Origin: Paraspadella gotoi
Taxonomy: Eukaryota > Chaetognatha
DNA length: 64,000 bases
Reading direction: 5' to 3'
NCBI GenBank assembly: GCA_051294375.1
Contig: CM119265.1
Span: 28,022,665-28,086,664, forward strand
The position numbers were made by a program, and so were the translations under genes. The notes under the pieces are model-generated. The model worked only from the letters and a program-made list of their open reading frames with translations, was not told where the DNA came from and did not search any database. Positions 1 to 11,547 of this stretch are shown here, piece by piece. How positions within the stretch are numbered: position 1 is the first letter of the stretch; each line of letters begins with the position of its first letter.

Positions 1-175
1 GGAGAAAGGGAAGATGAAAGAGGGGGTAAATAGAAGGATTAGTGGGAAGGAGGAAGGGGAGGAGAAAAGAGAGGAGGGGAGAGAGGGAGAGAGGAAAAGT
101 GGGAGGGAGGAAGGGGAGGAGAAGAGAGAGGTTAAGGAGGAGAAACAAAAGTCGCGAAGGCGGAAATATGTTTCC
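1..175. repeat. purine-rich low-complexity tract
   Basis: G/A-only sequence built from irregular GGGAGGAAG and GAGAGAGG units. The frames open through it give Glu/Arg/Lys/Gly-only peptides and are not supported as genes. Confidence 0.85.
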
Positions 176-541
176 TTCTCGTTGTTTTTCTCTTAAGTAT
201 TTGTTTTCTTTTTGTTTGCTTTGTTTTCAAAATAGAATTTGTTTGTAAATTTCATTAATTAAGACGTTTTTAATTATTGTTGTATACAATGTATAATCTA
301 CATCCGTAATTCGTATTTAGAATTGAAAGATTCTTAAGCAAATAATGGAAGGGAAGACAGAATAAACAAATGTACAAAAAAAATAAAGAAAAAAAAAAGA
401 GAAAGAAGAAAAAGAAAGAAATAAGTAAAAGGAAACGATAATCCACGCAAGCAGAATTCTATCGCACACGAATTCATCGCCATTTTTTTTCTTTTCTACA
501 TTCGCGTTTATATTTATTTCTTTGCCAAAGAAAAATAAAAG

Positions 542-579
<38 letters not shown>

Positions 580-1670
580 CCAACGTGCCTACGCCGACGA
601 CGACGACGACGACAAAGACGACGACGAAGACGACGATAGTCCTTTCACAGCGACTTTTTTTTCAAGAAGTTCACCTCTTTTTTTCTCTCACTCCCCAGTA
701 TTCACCATCACATAAAACCCATCACTTTTCACACATTGACGGTTGACATCTCGACTCCATTCACAATATTCTCACCCGACAAATCACTCGTCAGTCAAAC
801 CTCATTCACGATTCTCCCACGCCCAACTATCAAATAACTTACACACTTTCAACCAACAACCACACTTCACAACCACAATTCACAACTCTCCCCACAACAT
901 CCGCCCACGATTGAAGGCGCGAGAAAAAAAAATTCCTTCACTGATTAAATTTTCACGAAAAATTAGTTCGTTTATGAGTTTGAGTCGAAAAAGAAACGAG
1001 AAATTCGGATTTCCTTTACCTTCCTCCACCTCTTCCTCCTCCTCTTACTCCTCTTCTTCCTTTCCTCTTCCTCCTCCTTCTCTTCATCATCCTCTTTTTC
1101 TTCCTCCTCTTCTTCTTCCTCCTCTTCTTCTTCCTCCTCTTCCTCCTACTCCTCCCTTCTACTTCCCTCTCCCCAAGTTTTTTTTTCTTTTTCTTTATTT
1201 TTTTCCTTCTTTTTTGTTTTCTTTTTTTCTTTTTTTCACTTATTCCCTTTTTTGGCCAGTTTTTCATCCTTTTTCCCTTTTATTTCCCTTTTTTGCCCTT
1301 TCCCCCTTTTTTGTCCTTTTCTCCCCTTTAATCTCCTTTTTCCTCCTTTTTTCTCCTTTTTTCTCTATTTTCCTTTTTTGCCCTCAACTTTTTTCGATTC
1401 TCACGGTCGTTTTTGTTTCGTTATTTCCTCTTTCTTCCTTTTTTTTCTTTTTTTTCTTTCACAATTTCTCCTCAGACGCGGATTTCACTTTCGCCGAGAT
1501 TCACTCTCTCCCCTTCACCGATTCTCACGGCGAATTTCAATGACTTCACATCTCTCTCATTCCGACGTGATTCTTTATCTCCTCTTACGTTTATCATCGA
1601 CATAACTCAGTTTTTCTTATTTCATTTATAATATATTATATGTTCTATCTATACACTTGTCCTAGTTAAC
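176..1670. other. non-coding, simple-sequence rich stretch
   Basis: AT-rich sequence with a (CT)n array at about 543-577, a GAC-repeat patch at about 595-640, and a long pyrimidine-only region of TCC/CTT units at 1015-1460. The long open frames here have Ser/Phe/Pro/Leu-only composition, an artefact of pyrimidine strands lacking stop codons. No gene is supported. Confidence 0.7.
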
Positions 1671-1671
1671 A

Positions 1672-1870
1672 TTATGAAATTGGTACAACCAATATAAAAA
1701 TTATCCATTCATTTAATAAATAAGCTATCTTGCCCCTGACTTTGGACAGGCTTTGGTGGTTTAAGGCCTCCATCACTCTTACAAGATAATGACATAGCAG
1801 GTCCCTGCAAGCTTTCAATCAAGACTCTCTCACAGTCTCGTTTATTCACTCCCAGAGTACCTGGCTTCCC
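1672..1870 (+). repeat. dispersed repeat, motif 1 plus motif 2
   Basis: Motif 1 (1679-1757) reads gaaattggtacaaccaatat, then attatccattcattt, then aataagctatcttgcccc; it recurs at seven other places in the window on both strands. Motif 2 (about 1760-1868, containing gcaggtccctgcaagc and acagtctcgtttattcactc) recurs inverted at 5065-5160. Their adjacency suggests one interspersed element, perhaps a SINE or MITE, of unknown family. Confidence 0.6.
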
Positions 1871-1925
1871 TATCAATGAAGTGGAAAATATTTCAAAGAA
1901 TGTTTCAATTGTATATTTCTTATCC

Positions 1926-2078
1926 TATTCGCTATTTTCTTTCTTTTCTTTTCTTTTCTTTTCTTTTCTTTTCTTTTCTTTACTTTACTTTACTTTACTT
2001 TACTTTACTTTACTTTACTTTACTTTACTTTACTTTACTTTATTTACTTTACTTTATTTTACTTTACTTTTCTCCTTT
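1926..2078. repeat. (TTTTC)n then (TTTAC)n pentanucleotide array
   Basis: A run of TTTTC units changes abruptly near 1980 to more than fifteen TTTAC units. This is a compound pentanucleotide microsatellite; the open frames across it are not genes. Confidence 0.9.
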
Positions 2079-2154
2079 TTCACCACTTTTTCTTCAGATT
2101 TAAATTTCTTTACTTTTTGTTCCTCACTCGATTCTTACCTTTCTTCCTCCAGAG

Positions 2155-2158
<4 letters not shown>

Positions 2159-2185
<27 letters not shown>

Positions 2186-2811
2186 NNNNNNNNNNNNNNN
2201 NNNNNNNNNNNNNNNNNNNNNNNNNNNNNNNNNNNNNNNNNNNNNNNNNNNNNNNNNNNNNNNNNNNNNNNNNNNNNNNNNNNNNNNNNNNNNNNNNNNN
2301 NNNNNNNNNNNNNNNNNNNNNNNNNNNNNNNNNNNNNCTTCTCCCAAATCTTCTAATCCCAGTCTCCCTTCGCCGGGAAAAACCTTCTTCGACTTTCCGG
2401 TCTTCCGGCGGATCGGGTCATTTCCGGCCGCCCGAGAAAAGACGCGTAACGGTGCCGCCATCGACCCGCCCCCCCNNNNNNNNNNNNNNNNNNNNNNNNN
2501 NNNNNNNNNNNNNNNNNNNNNNNNNNNNNNNNNNNNNNNNNNNNNNNNNNNNNNNNNNNNNNNNNNNNNNNNNNNNNNNNNNNNNNNNNNNNNNNNNNNN
2601 NNNNNNNNNNNNNNNNNNNNNNNNNNNNNNNNNNNNNNNNNNNNNNNNNNNNNNNNNNNNNNNNNNNNNNNNNNNNNNNNNNNNNNNNNNNNNNNNNNNN
2701 NNNNNNNNNNNNNNNNNNNNNNNNNNNNNNNNNNNNNNNNNNNNNNNNNNNNNNNNNNNNNNNNNNNNNNNNNNNNNNNNNNNNNNGAGAGAGAGAGAGA
2801 GAGAGAGAGAG
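2159..2811. other. two assembly gaps around a GC-rich island
   Basis: A (CT)n array runs into N gap 2186-2337, and N gap 2476-2786 runs out into a (GA)n array. The 138 bp island between them (2338-2475) is GC-rich and ends in a C run. It is too short to assign. Both gaps are bordered by dinucleotide arrays, the likely cause of assembly failure. Confidence 0.8.
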
Positions 2812-2944
2812 GAGGGATAAGCCCAATTTTTGTGTGCCATATTCGTTGCTCCAAATTGAGATTCAAAATTAATAATTTATGACCAGTCATTGACCACGGA
2901 CAAAAAAATTGAGCGGATACTTAGTTTTTTAATTAAAACTAAAA

Positions 2945-3050
2945 GTCAAATCAACCAATCAATAAATCATTCAATCAATTAATCTATCAATCAATCATTC
3001 AATCATGCAATCTATCGATCACTCCAATCAATCCGAAATCAATCATTTGG
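2945..3050. repeat. degenerate (AATC)n tetranucleotide repeat
   Basis: Irregular repeats of CAATCAAT, CATTCAAT and CTATCAAT units over about 100 bp. Confidence 0.75.
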
Positions 3051-3084
3051 TCTTAAATTCACTCATTCACTTCTCAAATAGTTT

Positions 3085-3388
3085 TCCCTGGCGGGTTGGC
3101 GTTCACCTGTAATCCTCTAGTTCACAGGAGCCTGGTGATGCTGGCGGAATTGACCAAGGAATCTGGATTGGCCTGTTATTCCATCAGCAGGCCGTCCGCT
3201 TTAACGACTGGCATCCCTTACTGGCAATACCATCAGCCGAATGCTTGCCGTCGTTTCCTCTGACCTGTCTAACGCCGGGGTAAATATGAAGGATATCCCG
3301 ATTGGAGCTGCTTGGTGCATTCTTCTGCGATTCCATCTTGACAGATCAGAGGGTCCTTGGTTCCCACGCATTGCCCACTTTTTTTTTC
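3085..3388 (+). ncRNA. 7SL/SRP RNA-like sequence
   Basis: About 300 nt, the usual metazoan 7SL length, ending at a nine-T run suitable as a Pol III terminator. Near the 5' end it has GGTTGGCG then CCTGTAATCC, matching the SRP9/14-binding Alu-domain layout. Further in, GTCCGC, then TAA, then GGCATC occur at the spacing seen in metazoan 7SL (about 3189-3215). GACCAAGGAATCTG near 3150 is complementary to CAGAGGGTCCTTGGTTC near 3345-3365, as needed for helix 5. Against it: the conserved GGAAAC/AGCAG asymmetric loop of helix 8 is not visible on this strand, so it may be a diverged pseudogene or 7SL-derived SINE. Confidence 0.42.
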
Positions 3389-3970
3389 GCAAATTATGTT
3401 TAAAAAATTCTATGAAATTGGTGCAAACTACATAGATTTTTGTTGTTTTACATTTTGTTTAATGCTGATGATATTCAATCGTTCAGTAATCAATTGTATG
3501 AGATAAATATAAATATAAATATATATGATAAATGCTTAAATTAAATTGTTGCGAATTTGGACATAAATTTGTTGCCATACAGTCAGTAATATTTATCAAA
3601 ATCAATGAGCTTTGTCAAGTTCGAAATCGTTGTTTTTTTTTAATAACAATTGCATTTAAAAATAAATAAAACGATTTAATTTTAAAAAAACTATTTTTGG
3701 ATCGTTCGATCGATTGACCGTGACACGTGATCGGAAATCCAAATGTGAGATCAAATCAACGGCTTCAAATCACTCGCGTCTAAAAAAGTGAGATTTTTTA
3801 CGAAAATTTTGAGTGAATTTTATGATTTTTTTAGAATTTAAATCATTCGAAAAATTTTATAAAATTCACAGAAAAATCAAAGAAAAATGAATTGATTTGA
3901 TGAAAAAAATAAAATTTAATCGAACAAGAGTTTCCCTCGCTGGCGTTACTAACTATTCCCAGAACAAAGA
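3389..3970. other. AT-rich, nothing recognised
   Basis: Unique-looking AT-rich DNA. A short gaaattggtgcaaac at about 3414 resembles the start of dispersed motif 1. No supported gene. Confidence 0.6.
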
Positions 3971-3972
3971 AT

Positions 3973-4018
<46 letters not shown>

Positions 4019-4200
4019 TTGGCTGTGACGCAGTAATGCTCCACGTGCCATTTGGGGAATCGGGTCATCCTGGGGAGGAACTTCGCGCGGAAAATTTTTA
4101 TGGAGACGTGGCGGTTTTGGGGAAACGAGGAACAGATATCGGGGATCGGAGATGGAGGATAAGGGATAAAGGATCGGTTATGGGTAGATTAGAAAGACAT

Positions 4201-4282
<82 letters not shown>

Positions 4283-4283
4283 T
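3973..4283. repeat. two (GA)n arrays
   Basis: (GA)n at about 3973-4013 and 4203-4283, separated by about 190 bp of mixed sequence with no supported gene. A third short array lies at 4472-4503. Confidence 0.9.
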
Positions 4284-4471
4284 ATACTTTTTCGTTTGTT
4301 TTTCCTCCCAAAATATTTTTTTTAATCCAAACTGAACAAAGAATAATTTGTCTTTTGACGCAAATTACATTTTCATTTACTTTTTTCTTGGTCTGCTGAG
4401 TGGGGGGGGCAGACATTTTGTTTTTCGCTGATCCGAGTTACAAAGTTGGAGTCTAACAGAGATAATCAATC

Positions 4472-4504
<33 letters not shown>

Positions 4505-4639
4505 TAATCATTAATTAATCAATCACGAAAGCAAAAATGATGTATAAAGTACAATTGAAAAAAAGTGAAGGTGAAGTAGGAAAAGCAAATGATAGAGATC
4601 TGAGAAAAGCATCGGGTATGCGCTGCTGACAAAAGGATG

Positions 4640-4766
4640 ATGACAGAGGCTAATGACAAAGGCAGTTAATCAAGTTTGATTAAAAAGGGTAATGACAAAG
4701 GCTAATGACAAAGGCTAATGACAAAGGCTGATGACCAACGCTAATGACAAAGGCTGAAGACAAAGA
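4640..4766 (+). repeat. 14-bp minisatellite
   Basis: Tandem copies of GCTAATGACAAAGG with drift, most regular at 4690-4765. A looser copy precedes it from about 4640. Confidence 0.8.
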
Positions 4767-5060
4767 AAAAAGATAAACGAAGAGCAATGGTTTGTATCGA
4801 CTGACCGACCATATCTTCCGGAGCATCACCCCGGTGAGACTTACCCTTGCCGCTGCCTTTGTCTTAGTCTTTACCGAAACGACCTTACCAACGCTGGGTG
4901 AGGCGTCGGTGGTGATAAACCTTCCATTTTACGAGGATTTTATATTTTTACCTTGTGTCATAATTTATTCTCGTTTTACGTTTAAGTGGATTATGGCAAC
5001 GAACAAAATTCATTGCACCAAATATGTACAATTAAAGCTGTTCAATTGTTGAGAATGCAT
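4767..5060. other. no recognised gene
   Basis: An 80-codon frame starts near 4792 but has no recognisable domain and no support. Listed as empty. Confidence 0.5.
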
Positions 5061-5061
5061 G

Positions 5062-5354
5062 GTATTTGGGAGTGAATAAACTAGACTGTGAGAGTCTCGA
5101 TTCTAAGGCTTGCAAGGACCTGATAAGTTATTATTTTGTGAGAGTGATGGAATCCGTGTGTCACGGTCCGTGACGCATGAGTTGAGATAACTTATCTATG
5201 GTTAATTTGTATATTGATTGTATCGATTCTATGAACGAAAAGTGGAAATAAACTAGGATTTATAAAATTAAAACGTTACAACCAATAGAAAAATTATCCT
5301 TTCATTTAATAAATAAGCTATATGACACAATGNNNNNNNNNNCATTGTGTCATA
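5062..5354. repeat. dispersed repeat and palindromic 10-N gap
   Basis: 5065-5160 is the reverse complement of motif 2 at 1760-1868. 5262-5330 is motif 1 in forward orientation, so the two parts are rearranged relative to 1672-1870. Motif 1 runs into a 10-N gap (5333-5342) flanked by tatgacacaatg on the left and its exact reverse complement cattgtgtcata on the right. Confidence 0.6.
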
Positions 5355-5660
5355 TCTTGCTATCTAAGATTTATAAGATTTGTTTTGTTTTTTTATCGAC
5401 TTACTACAGATTATGTTTTATGTTTTCTCTTCTTCGATATTAGATTTAAAAAAAAATATTTCGTTTTTTTCTCTTAATTATTATGAAGGGAAAAAAATAC
5501 ACGAATAATCGATAAGAAAAAAAAAGAAAACTGGTGAGATAAAGAAGGATGGAAAAACGATAGCAACTGACTGATAATTAATATAATAATATATAAAATA
5601 TAAAAGGAAATAATGGCAGAAAGACGCGAGACAAGAATGCAGTGACAGCAGATGCTGAAC

Positions 5661-5665
<5 letters not shown>

Positions 5666-5757
<92 letters not shown>
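5666..5757. repeat. (GA)n array, about 90 bp
   Basis: Nearly pure GA dinucleotide array. Confidence 0.95.
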
Positions 5758-5758
<1 letters not shown>

Positions 5759-5844
5759 CGGCAGGTAACGTGCGCGGACCGATGATGAATCTCACGAGGG
5801 TCATCATCATATTTACATCATAACGACCGATCGGCTCACCATAG

Positions 5845-6485
5845 AAATCGAGAGGAGAGGGAGAAATATAAAGAGAAGAGAGGGAGAAAATGAGAAGAGA
5901 GGGAGGAAAAGAGAAGAGAGNNNNNNNNNNNNNNNNNNNNNNNNNNNNNNNNNNNNNNNNNNNNNNNNNNNNNNNNNNNNNNNNNNNNNNNNNNNNNNNN
6001 NNNNNNNNNNNNNNNNNNNNNNNNNNNNNNNNNNNNNNNNNNNNNNNNNNNNNNNNNNNNNNNNNNNNNNNNNNNNNNNNNNNNNNNNNNNNNNNNNNNN
6101 NNNNNNNNNNNNNNNNNNNNNNNNNNNNNNNNNNNNNNNNNNNNNNNNGGAGAAATATAAAAAGAAAGGGAGAAAATGAGAAGAGAGGCAAAAGGGGGGA
6201 AATAGAGATGAGAAGGGAAGAGAAAAAAGAGAAGAGAGGCAGAAAAAGAGAAGAGAGGGAAAAGGGGGAAATAGAGAGGGGAAGGGAAAAAAAGAGAAGA
6301 GAGGGAGAAAAATAGAATAAAGGGAAAAATATAAAGAGAAGAGAGGGAAAAAAAGAGAAGAGAGGGAGAAAATGAGAAGAGAGGGAAAAGGGGGGAAATA
6401 GAGAGGGGAAGGGAAAAAAGAGAAGAGAGGGAGAAAAATAGAATAAAGGGAGAAATATAAAGAGATAGGAAAGGGGGAGAACGAG
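5845..6485. repeat. purine-rich minisatellite with internal gap
   Basis: Repeated GAGAAGAGAGGGAGAAA and GGGGGAAATAGAGA units with higher-order duplication, interrupted by N gap 5921-6148. Frames through it are low-complexity and not genes. Confidence 0.85.
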
Positions 6486-6799
6486 AAGAGATGGAAAAAA
6501 ATCAGCTGAAAAGAATATTCTAGTGAAAAAAAAATTGAATTAATAAAATCAACATTACTATTTAATGTAATAAAATATATTGTATATATTACAAAAATTG
6601 AGAAAAGATACATGTTTATATTCTTTGTCAAAGCGAAGAGAAAAATCTTGTCCATTCGTCAAAAGGAAAAATTCGGAGGAAAAAAATAAACCGAATGAAT
6701 GAAAGCAGAAGGTTGTTGTTCTTGTTGTTGTTGTTGTCGCTAAGTCGGTAGTGAAGGCGTTGAACGACAGATTGACGCCAAAGGAAGAAATGATAGATG

Positions 6800-6847
<48 letters not shown>

Positions 6848-7324
6848 TGGAATTTTTGACAGTTTCCGGTCGGACGACGATAAGGGCGTTAGACTGTCGC
6901 GGCTTAAATGTAACGACCAACGGTTTTTAGTCGATCCGATATCAGAGCCTTTACTTCTACAACCACCAGCGCACAGAGAGACAGACTGAAATATAGACAG
7001 ACAGACATATAGACAGACAGAACATACCCAAAATCCATCCTAGTAAATAATATTAAAAACCGAATACTGCATCAAGTTTTAAATTTTTTCATCACTTTGT
7101 TCACTGATGCTGCATCGAGTTTTTAAATTCTAATCCTGCATCCATTTTACAAATGCTGCATTATTTCGACCACTATTGCTGTATCAAGTGTTCAAATGCT
7201 GCATCATTTCAGCCACTAATGCTGCAACATCCCTTCTCTACCCAACTGGACTCCGCCGCGAAAAATGAAAGCGATGTCGTGTCAAATTCTTTTTCTCCGT
7301 CCAGACGCCAGCTTTCCTCCTTAA

Positions 7325-7327
<3 letters not shown>
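6486..7327. other. no recognised gene; small repeats
   Basis: Contains a (GA)n array at about 6803-6841, an AGACAGACAGACATAT patch near 6980-7020, and irregular 25-30 bp repeats of aatgctgcat at 7070-7235. No supported coding sequence. Confidence 0.6.

Positions 7328-7409
<82 letters not shown>
7328..7409. repeat. (CT)n array, about 82 bp
   Basis: Nearly pure CT dinucleotide array. A second shorter one lies at 7731-7768. Confidence 0.95.
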
Positions 7410-7412
<3 letters not shown>

Positions 7413-7499
7413 TTTTAAAACGTCGGTTTCAATTTGTAGGGTTAGCTTGTCAGTCTGTCGCTACTCGCTAGTCAATCGGTAGATCCCTCTAAAGTTTTG

Positions 7500-7556
7500 T
7501 CAAGATAGCTTATTGATTAAATAATTTTTATTTTGGTTGGACCAATTTCACATCAC
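7500..7556 (-). repeat. dispersed motif 1, reverse copy
   Basis: The reverse complement reads gaaattggtccaaccaaaat then aaaattatttaat then aataagctatcttg, matching the copy at 1679-1757. Confidence 0.65.
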
Positions 7557-7726
7557 AAGGCGAGTTGAATGTTTCACTTTGTGCCATCTCTTTGGTCCTC
7601 GTCGCTTAAATATGATTTGGTCATCGTCGCCAATGGCCATTGGAAGCAATGAGTAGCCAGAAATCGCAACACGAATTCCTATGGTCGTTGGTCAAACTGC
7701 AACGGAATGTCGAAAAGTGTCACTCT

Positions 7727-7771
<45 letters not shown>

Positions 7772-8159
7772 GGAACGGTCAGCGGTTTGACGCGACCGAG
7801 GGAGAGACAACTTAACCGTGAAGGTCAAAGGTTGAAGCGTGTCAAGCAGCTTGCGTCGTCGTCGTTGTTGTCGTTTGTTGTGTGTGTGTTTCGCCATTGT
7901 GTGTGTACCCTTTTTTTATTATATGAAGACTTAATTTTTATTTTTCATTCCTATCGAAATTGGTTTTCATATTTTTATTTAGTTCCTTACGTATTTCTTG
8001 GCTTCCTATAATTTCAATTTTAATTTTTTTTTTAATTTATATTTTAGCAAAGTTAACAAAGACCGCGGATCAGAGATACGTCGAGCCTCAGCTGAGTCAG
8101 CAACCACTTAACGGTGTAGAAAGAAAAAATATACACTTGCTAAGAAAGTTATTTAGGTC

Positions 8160-8305
8160 ATGTAGTATTGTTATGTCACGTAATGTCATCTGATGTCACG
8201 TCCTGTCATGTCATATCACGTCATGTCACGTCATGTCACCAGAAATACACGTAATAAGGCAGTCACTGCGGCGCAACACATTTTAATTACCGTTCTTGTT
8301 TGAAT
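8160..8305 (+). repeat. TGTCACG/TGTCATG repeat patch, one arm of an inverted pair
   Basis: Short tandem units TGTCACGTCA and TGTCATG lead into ggcagtcactgcggcgcaac and acattttaattaccgttctt. The same content recurs inverted at 11,548-11,662. Confidence 0.65.
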
Positions 8306-8867
8306 TTAATTTTATTGGATACACGAAGTCCAAAACAATTCCACGTGAGAAGTTAATCAATGTTCGAACATTATTTCTAATACTTATAGTATTTATCTAC
8401 ATATTTAACACTTTTAAAGGCAACATTTAAATATTGAGTCGTGAAGTCGTTGAGGTCAGATTCATCCGATTTCCCTGTGGAATCTTTTTGACAAATGTTA
8501 AAGTTGAATGATTTGAATAAACAAAATTACTTTATCACCAAAATTGACTTTGTATCTTTTAATCCGTACAAGGTAAATAAAAAGAATTAAAAATTTTATA
8601 TTGCAACATATATTTTTTAATTAATCGATTAAATTTAAAATCGAAGTCGACAGCCAAACGTATAATCTTTTAAACATTTAAAAAAAATCTGAAACTATTT
8701 GAACAAAATATTTAAAAAGAATATTTAATTTTTTTAAAAAGAATAATAAGAATATAAAACATTCCATAATAATACTGAGAAAGTTCTATGGACAGAATAT
8801 TTAATCTGAGGAAGAAAAATTTGGGAAAAAATGGAAAAGTGGAAATCAAAATAAAGTTCTTTAGACC
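8306..8867. other. AT-rich, nothing recognised
   Basis: No repeat array or supported coding frame. Confidence 0.6.
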
Positions 8868-8942
8868 CTCTCTCGCTCTCTCCTCCCTTTCTCCTCCCTC
8901 TCTCCTCCCTCCTCTCTCTCCCCTCCGTCTCCCTCTCTCTCT

Positions 8943-8997
<55 letters not shown>

Positions 8998-9138
8998 CTA
9001 CCTCCCTCTTCCTCTCTCTCTTCTCAGACCCAGAAATCGCATTTTTGACGTTTATTTGATGAATGAGGAGAAAATGAGAAAAATATTTGAGGCGAAACAA
9101 AATTCAAGGGTGAAGCCTGTATACATGTGTATCGGTGG

Positions 9139-9190
<52 letters not shown>
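8868..9190. repeat. CT-rich tract then (GA)n array
   Basis: 8868-9025 is a CT/CCT pyrimidine tract with a pure (CT)n core at about 8950-8993. 9139-9189 is a pure (GA)n array. Confidence 0.9.
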
Positions 9191-9191
<1 letters not shown>

Positions 9192-9289
9192 TTTGATATT
9201 TTATGACATCCAACATTGATTTAAATTAGCAAAAATAAAATAATTTGGTTAAAACGGTTTGGAAAATAACAATCATTTTTGTTTCCAAT

Positions 9290-9365
9290 TTTTGAAATTT
9301 GTACAACCTTTAGTTGATTATTTACCATTTAATAAATAAGCTATCTTGCCCCTGACTGGCTTATG
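9290..9365 (+). repeat. dispersed motif 1, forward copy
   Basis: Contains gaaatttgtacaacc then accatttaataaataagc then tatcttgcccctgac, matching 1679-1757. Confidence 0.65.
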
Positions 9366-9583
9366 TCACTCTTTTCATTACAGTAATTTATTCAAACTAG
9401 ATTTTTTTATTTCGGGCGTTTTGCCATGGCGTGGGCCTCAAAAACATAGGGTTCAATTATGAGGGATCAGCATCCTCGGAGTTGCTCAGTTTTAATTTTT
9501 TTAACTTTTATGATTAGCTAAAATTTAAACCAATAGGAACTATTTTTAAACATTAGTTAAATTATTCAGTGAATTCAGGAAAA

Positions 9584-9624
<41 letters not shown>

Positions 9625-10016
9625 CTAAGATACGCAGAAGTTGGAAGTTTTTATTTCAGGAATAAATAAAAACTGAAGCCTAAAGATAAGAGAGACATTT
9701 TTTTTCTATTTTTCACTTTTGTAGAAAAATGAAAGAAAAGAAAAAAGAATGAAAAGAAAAGAAAAATATATCTTGGGGTATTTCTTGGAAATCATACATA
9801 AAAATATTATATTTTATAAATAAACAAACGTAAAAAGAAAAGTAAAAGAGAGAGTGAGATAACTGAGTTGAATAGAATTGGATAAAGAAAACGTGTTCTG
9901 TGGCCCTAAAAGCTACATAAATTGACAAAATGGTAATTACAGGTTACAAAGTATTAAAAGATATAAGAGAGAGCGAAAAGGAGTGGGAGAGAGAGAGACA
10001 GAGAGACACAGAGAAA

Positions 10017-10056
<40 letters not shown>

Positions 10057-10107
10057 AAGAGAGAAAGAGAGAGAGTGAGTGAGAGCAGAGAAAAGGAAGG
10101 GTGTTTG
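9366..10107. other. no recognised gene; GA arrays
   Basis: Contains (GA)n at about 9587-9622 and 9977-10,085. No supported coding sequence. Confidence 0.6.
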
Positions 10108-10303
10108 ATTTGTGGTTGATTGGTGGTCGATTGGTAGTTGATTGGTGGTTGATTGGTGGTTGATTTTGGTTGATTGGTGGTTGATTTGTGGTCGATTGGT
10201 GATCGATTGGTGGTCGATTGGTAGTTGATTGGTGGTTGATTTGTGGTTGATTTGTGGTCGATTGGTGATTGATTGGTGGTCGATTGGTGGTTGATTAATA
10301 ATT
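10108..10303 (+). repeat. 11-bp minisatellite
   Basis: About seventeen copies of TTGATTGGTGG with drift among TTGATT, TCGATT, GGTGG and GGTAG versions. Confidence 0.85.
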
Positions 10304-10430
10304 ATTTGGGCGTAAATAGAATATAGCTTTCTGCAGATGAAAATGTCGATTGACTGGAATTCTTTGTCGTTGTCGTCATCGTCGTCTTTAGATTTTAGAT
10401 CTGTCTCTCGCGATCTATTTATATCCTTTA

Positions 10431-10433
<3 letters not shown>

Positions 10434-10478
<45 letters not shown>

Positions 10479-10646
10479 ACTCTCTCTCTCTTGCTCTCTC
10501 TCTCTCTCTATCTCTCTCTCTCTTTCTCTTTCTCCTTCCCCTAGGGAAAAGGGAAGAAGAAAAAAACAAATGAATTTGGTTTTGGTTGGAATTAACGCGC
10601 GGTTAAGCCTCAGCGTCAGATTCCGTAATTGATAGCCCCGAGCCGG

Positions 10647-10687
<41 letters not shown>

Positions 10688-10692
10688 CTCTC
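10434..10692. repeat. (CT)n arrays
   Basis: CT arrays at about 10,434-10,533 and 10,650-10,692, separated by roughly 115 bp of unique sequence. Confidence 0.9.
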
Positions 10693-10830
10693 ACTTATAT
10701 TCAAAATTCAGCTCGTTTTCTTTTAATAATTCTATACTTTTAATTTTCTCATGTTTTTTTCGTTTCCTTAACTTTTTTGTCTCGGATATTTTTAGCTCGA
10801 AGGTCAAACAGTTTAGTCTTGACCCGTGAG

Positions 10831-11152
10831 TTGGGATAAAGTGATAGAAGTGAGATAAGTGAAGGAAGTGAGATAAGTGATGGAAATGAGATAACTGATA
10901 GTATTGAGATAAGTGATAAAAGTAAAATAAGTGATGGAAGTGACATAAGTGATAGAAGTGAGATAAGTGATAGAGGTGAGATAAGTGTTGGAAGTGAGAT
11001 AGGTGATAGAAGTGAGATAAGTGATAAAAGGGAGATAAGTGTTGGAAGTGAGATAGGCGATAGAAGTAAGATAAGTGATAGAAGTGAGATAAGTGATAGA
11101 AGTGAGATAGGTGATAGAATTGAGATAAGTGATAGAAGTGAGATAAGTTACA
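10831..11152 (+). repeat. 18-bp minisatellite
   Basis: About eighteen tandem copies of GAGATAAGTGATAGAAGT with variants (tggaagt, ataggtg). The 18-bp period keeps the frame open on the minus strand and yields a hexapeptide repeat, which I regard as incidental. Confidence 0.9.
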
Positions 11153-11547
11153 AAAAGGGTTAGATTAATATTAAGATAAAAAAAAAAAACGTATCCCACC
11201 ATAAGTGTAAAAAAACAAATTTATCCAATAATAAAATAATGAAAGACCCTCACATTTAACAAGTCTTATAGGCTTAAAAATAAAAACTTTTAGTTCCTCC
11301 TGCCTCCTTTAAAAAAAAATCATTCGTTGGTAGAGTAATTTTTATAATTAACATTCCTTTACAATAATTTTTATTTAATTAATTAATTAACATACCTTTA
11401 AAAAAATCATGCCATCCTTTTTTTTGGTCTTTATCTACAACATATTTTTTTTAATTTATTTTTAATTCAATCCTCGAGGGAGAACACAATTTATGATCCC
11501 ACGATTAATAAAACTTCTGCGCCATCGTATATTAAAATAAAAAAACA
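11153..11547. other. AT-rich, nothing recognised
   Basis: No supported gene or array. Confidence 0.6.

Noticed and set aside
743-1605. Long Ser/Pro/Phe/Leu open frames
   Set aside because: Pyrimidine-only DNA has no stop codons on that strand; composition is not protein-like.
3201-3392. Minus-strand 63-residue frame
   Set aside because: Lies entirely within the 7SL-like sequence, which explains the conservation-like composition better.
10108-11152. CRISPR array
   Set aside because: Units are contiguous without spacers and the genome is eukaryotic.
10831-11202. Minus-strand protein with a Leu-Thr-Ser-Ile-Thr-Tyr repeat
   Set aside because: A by-product of the 18-bp minisatellite period; no flanking domain.
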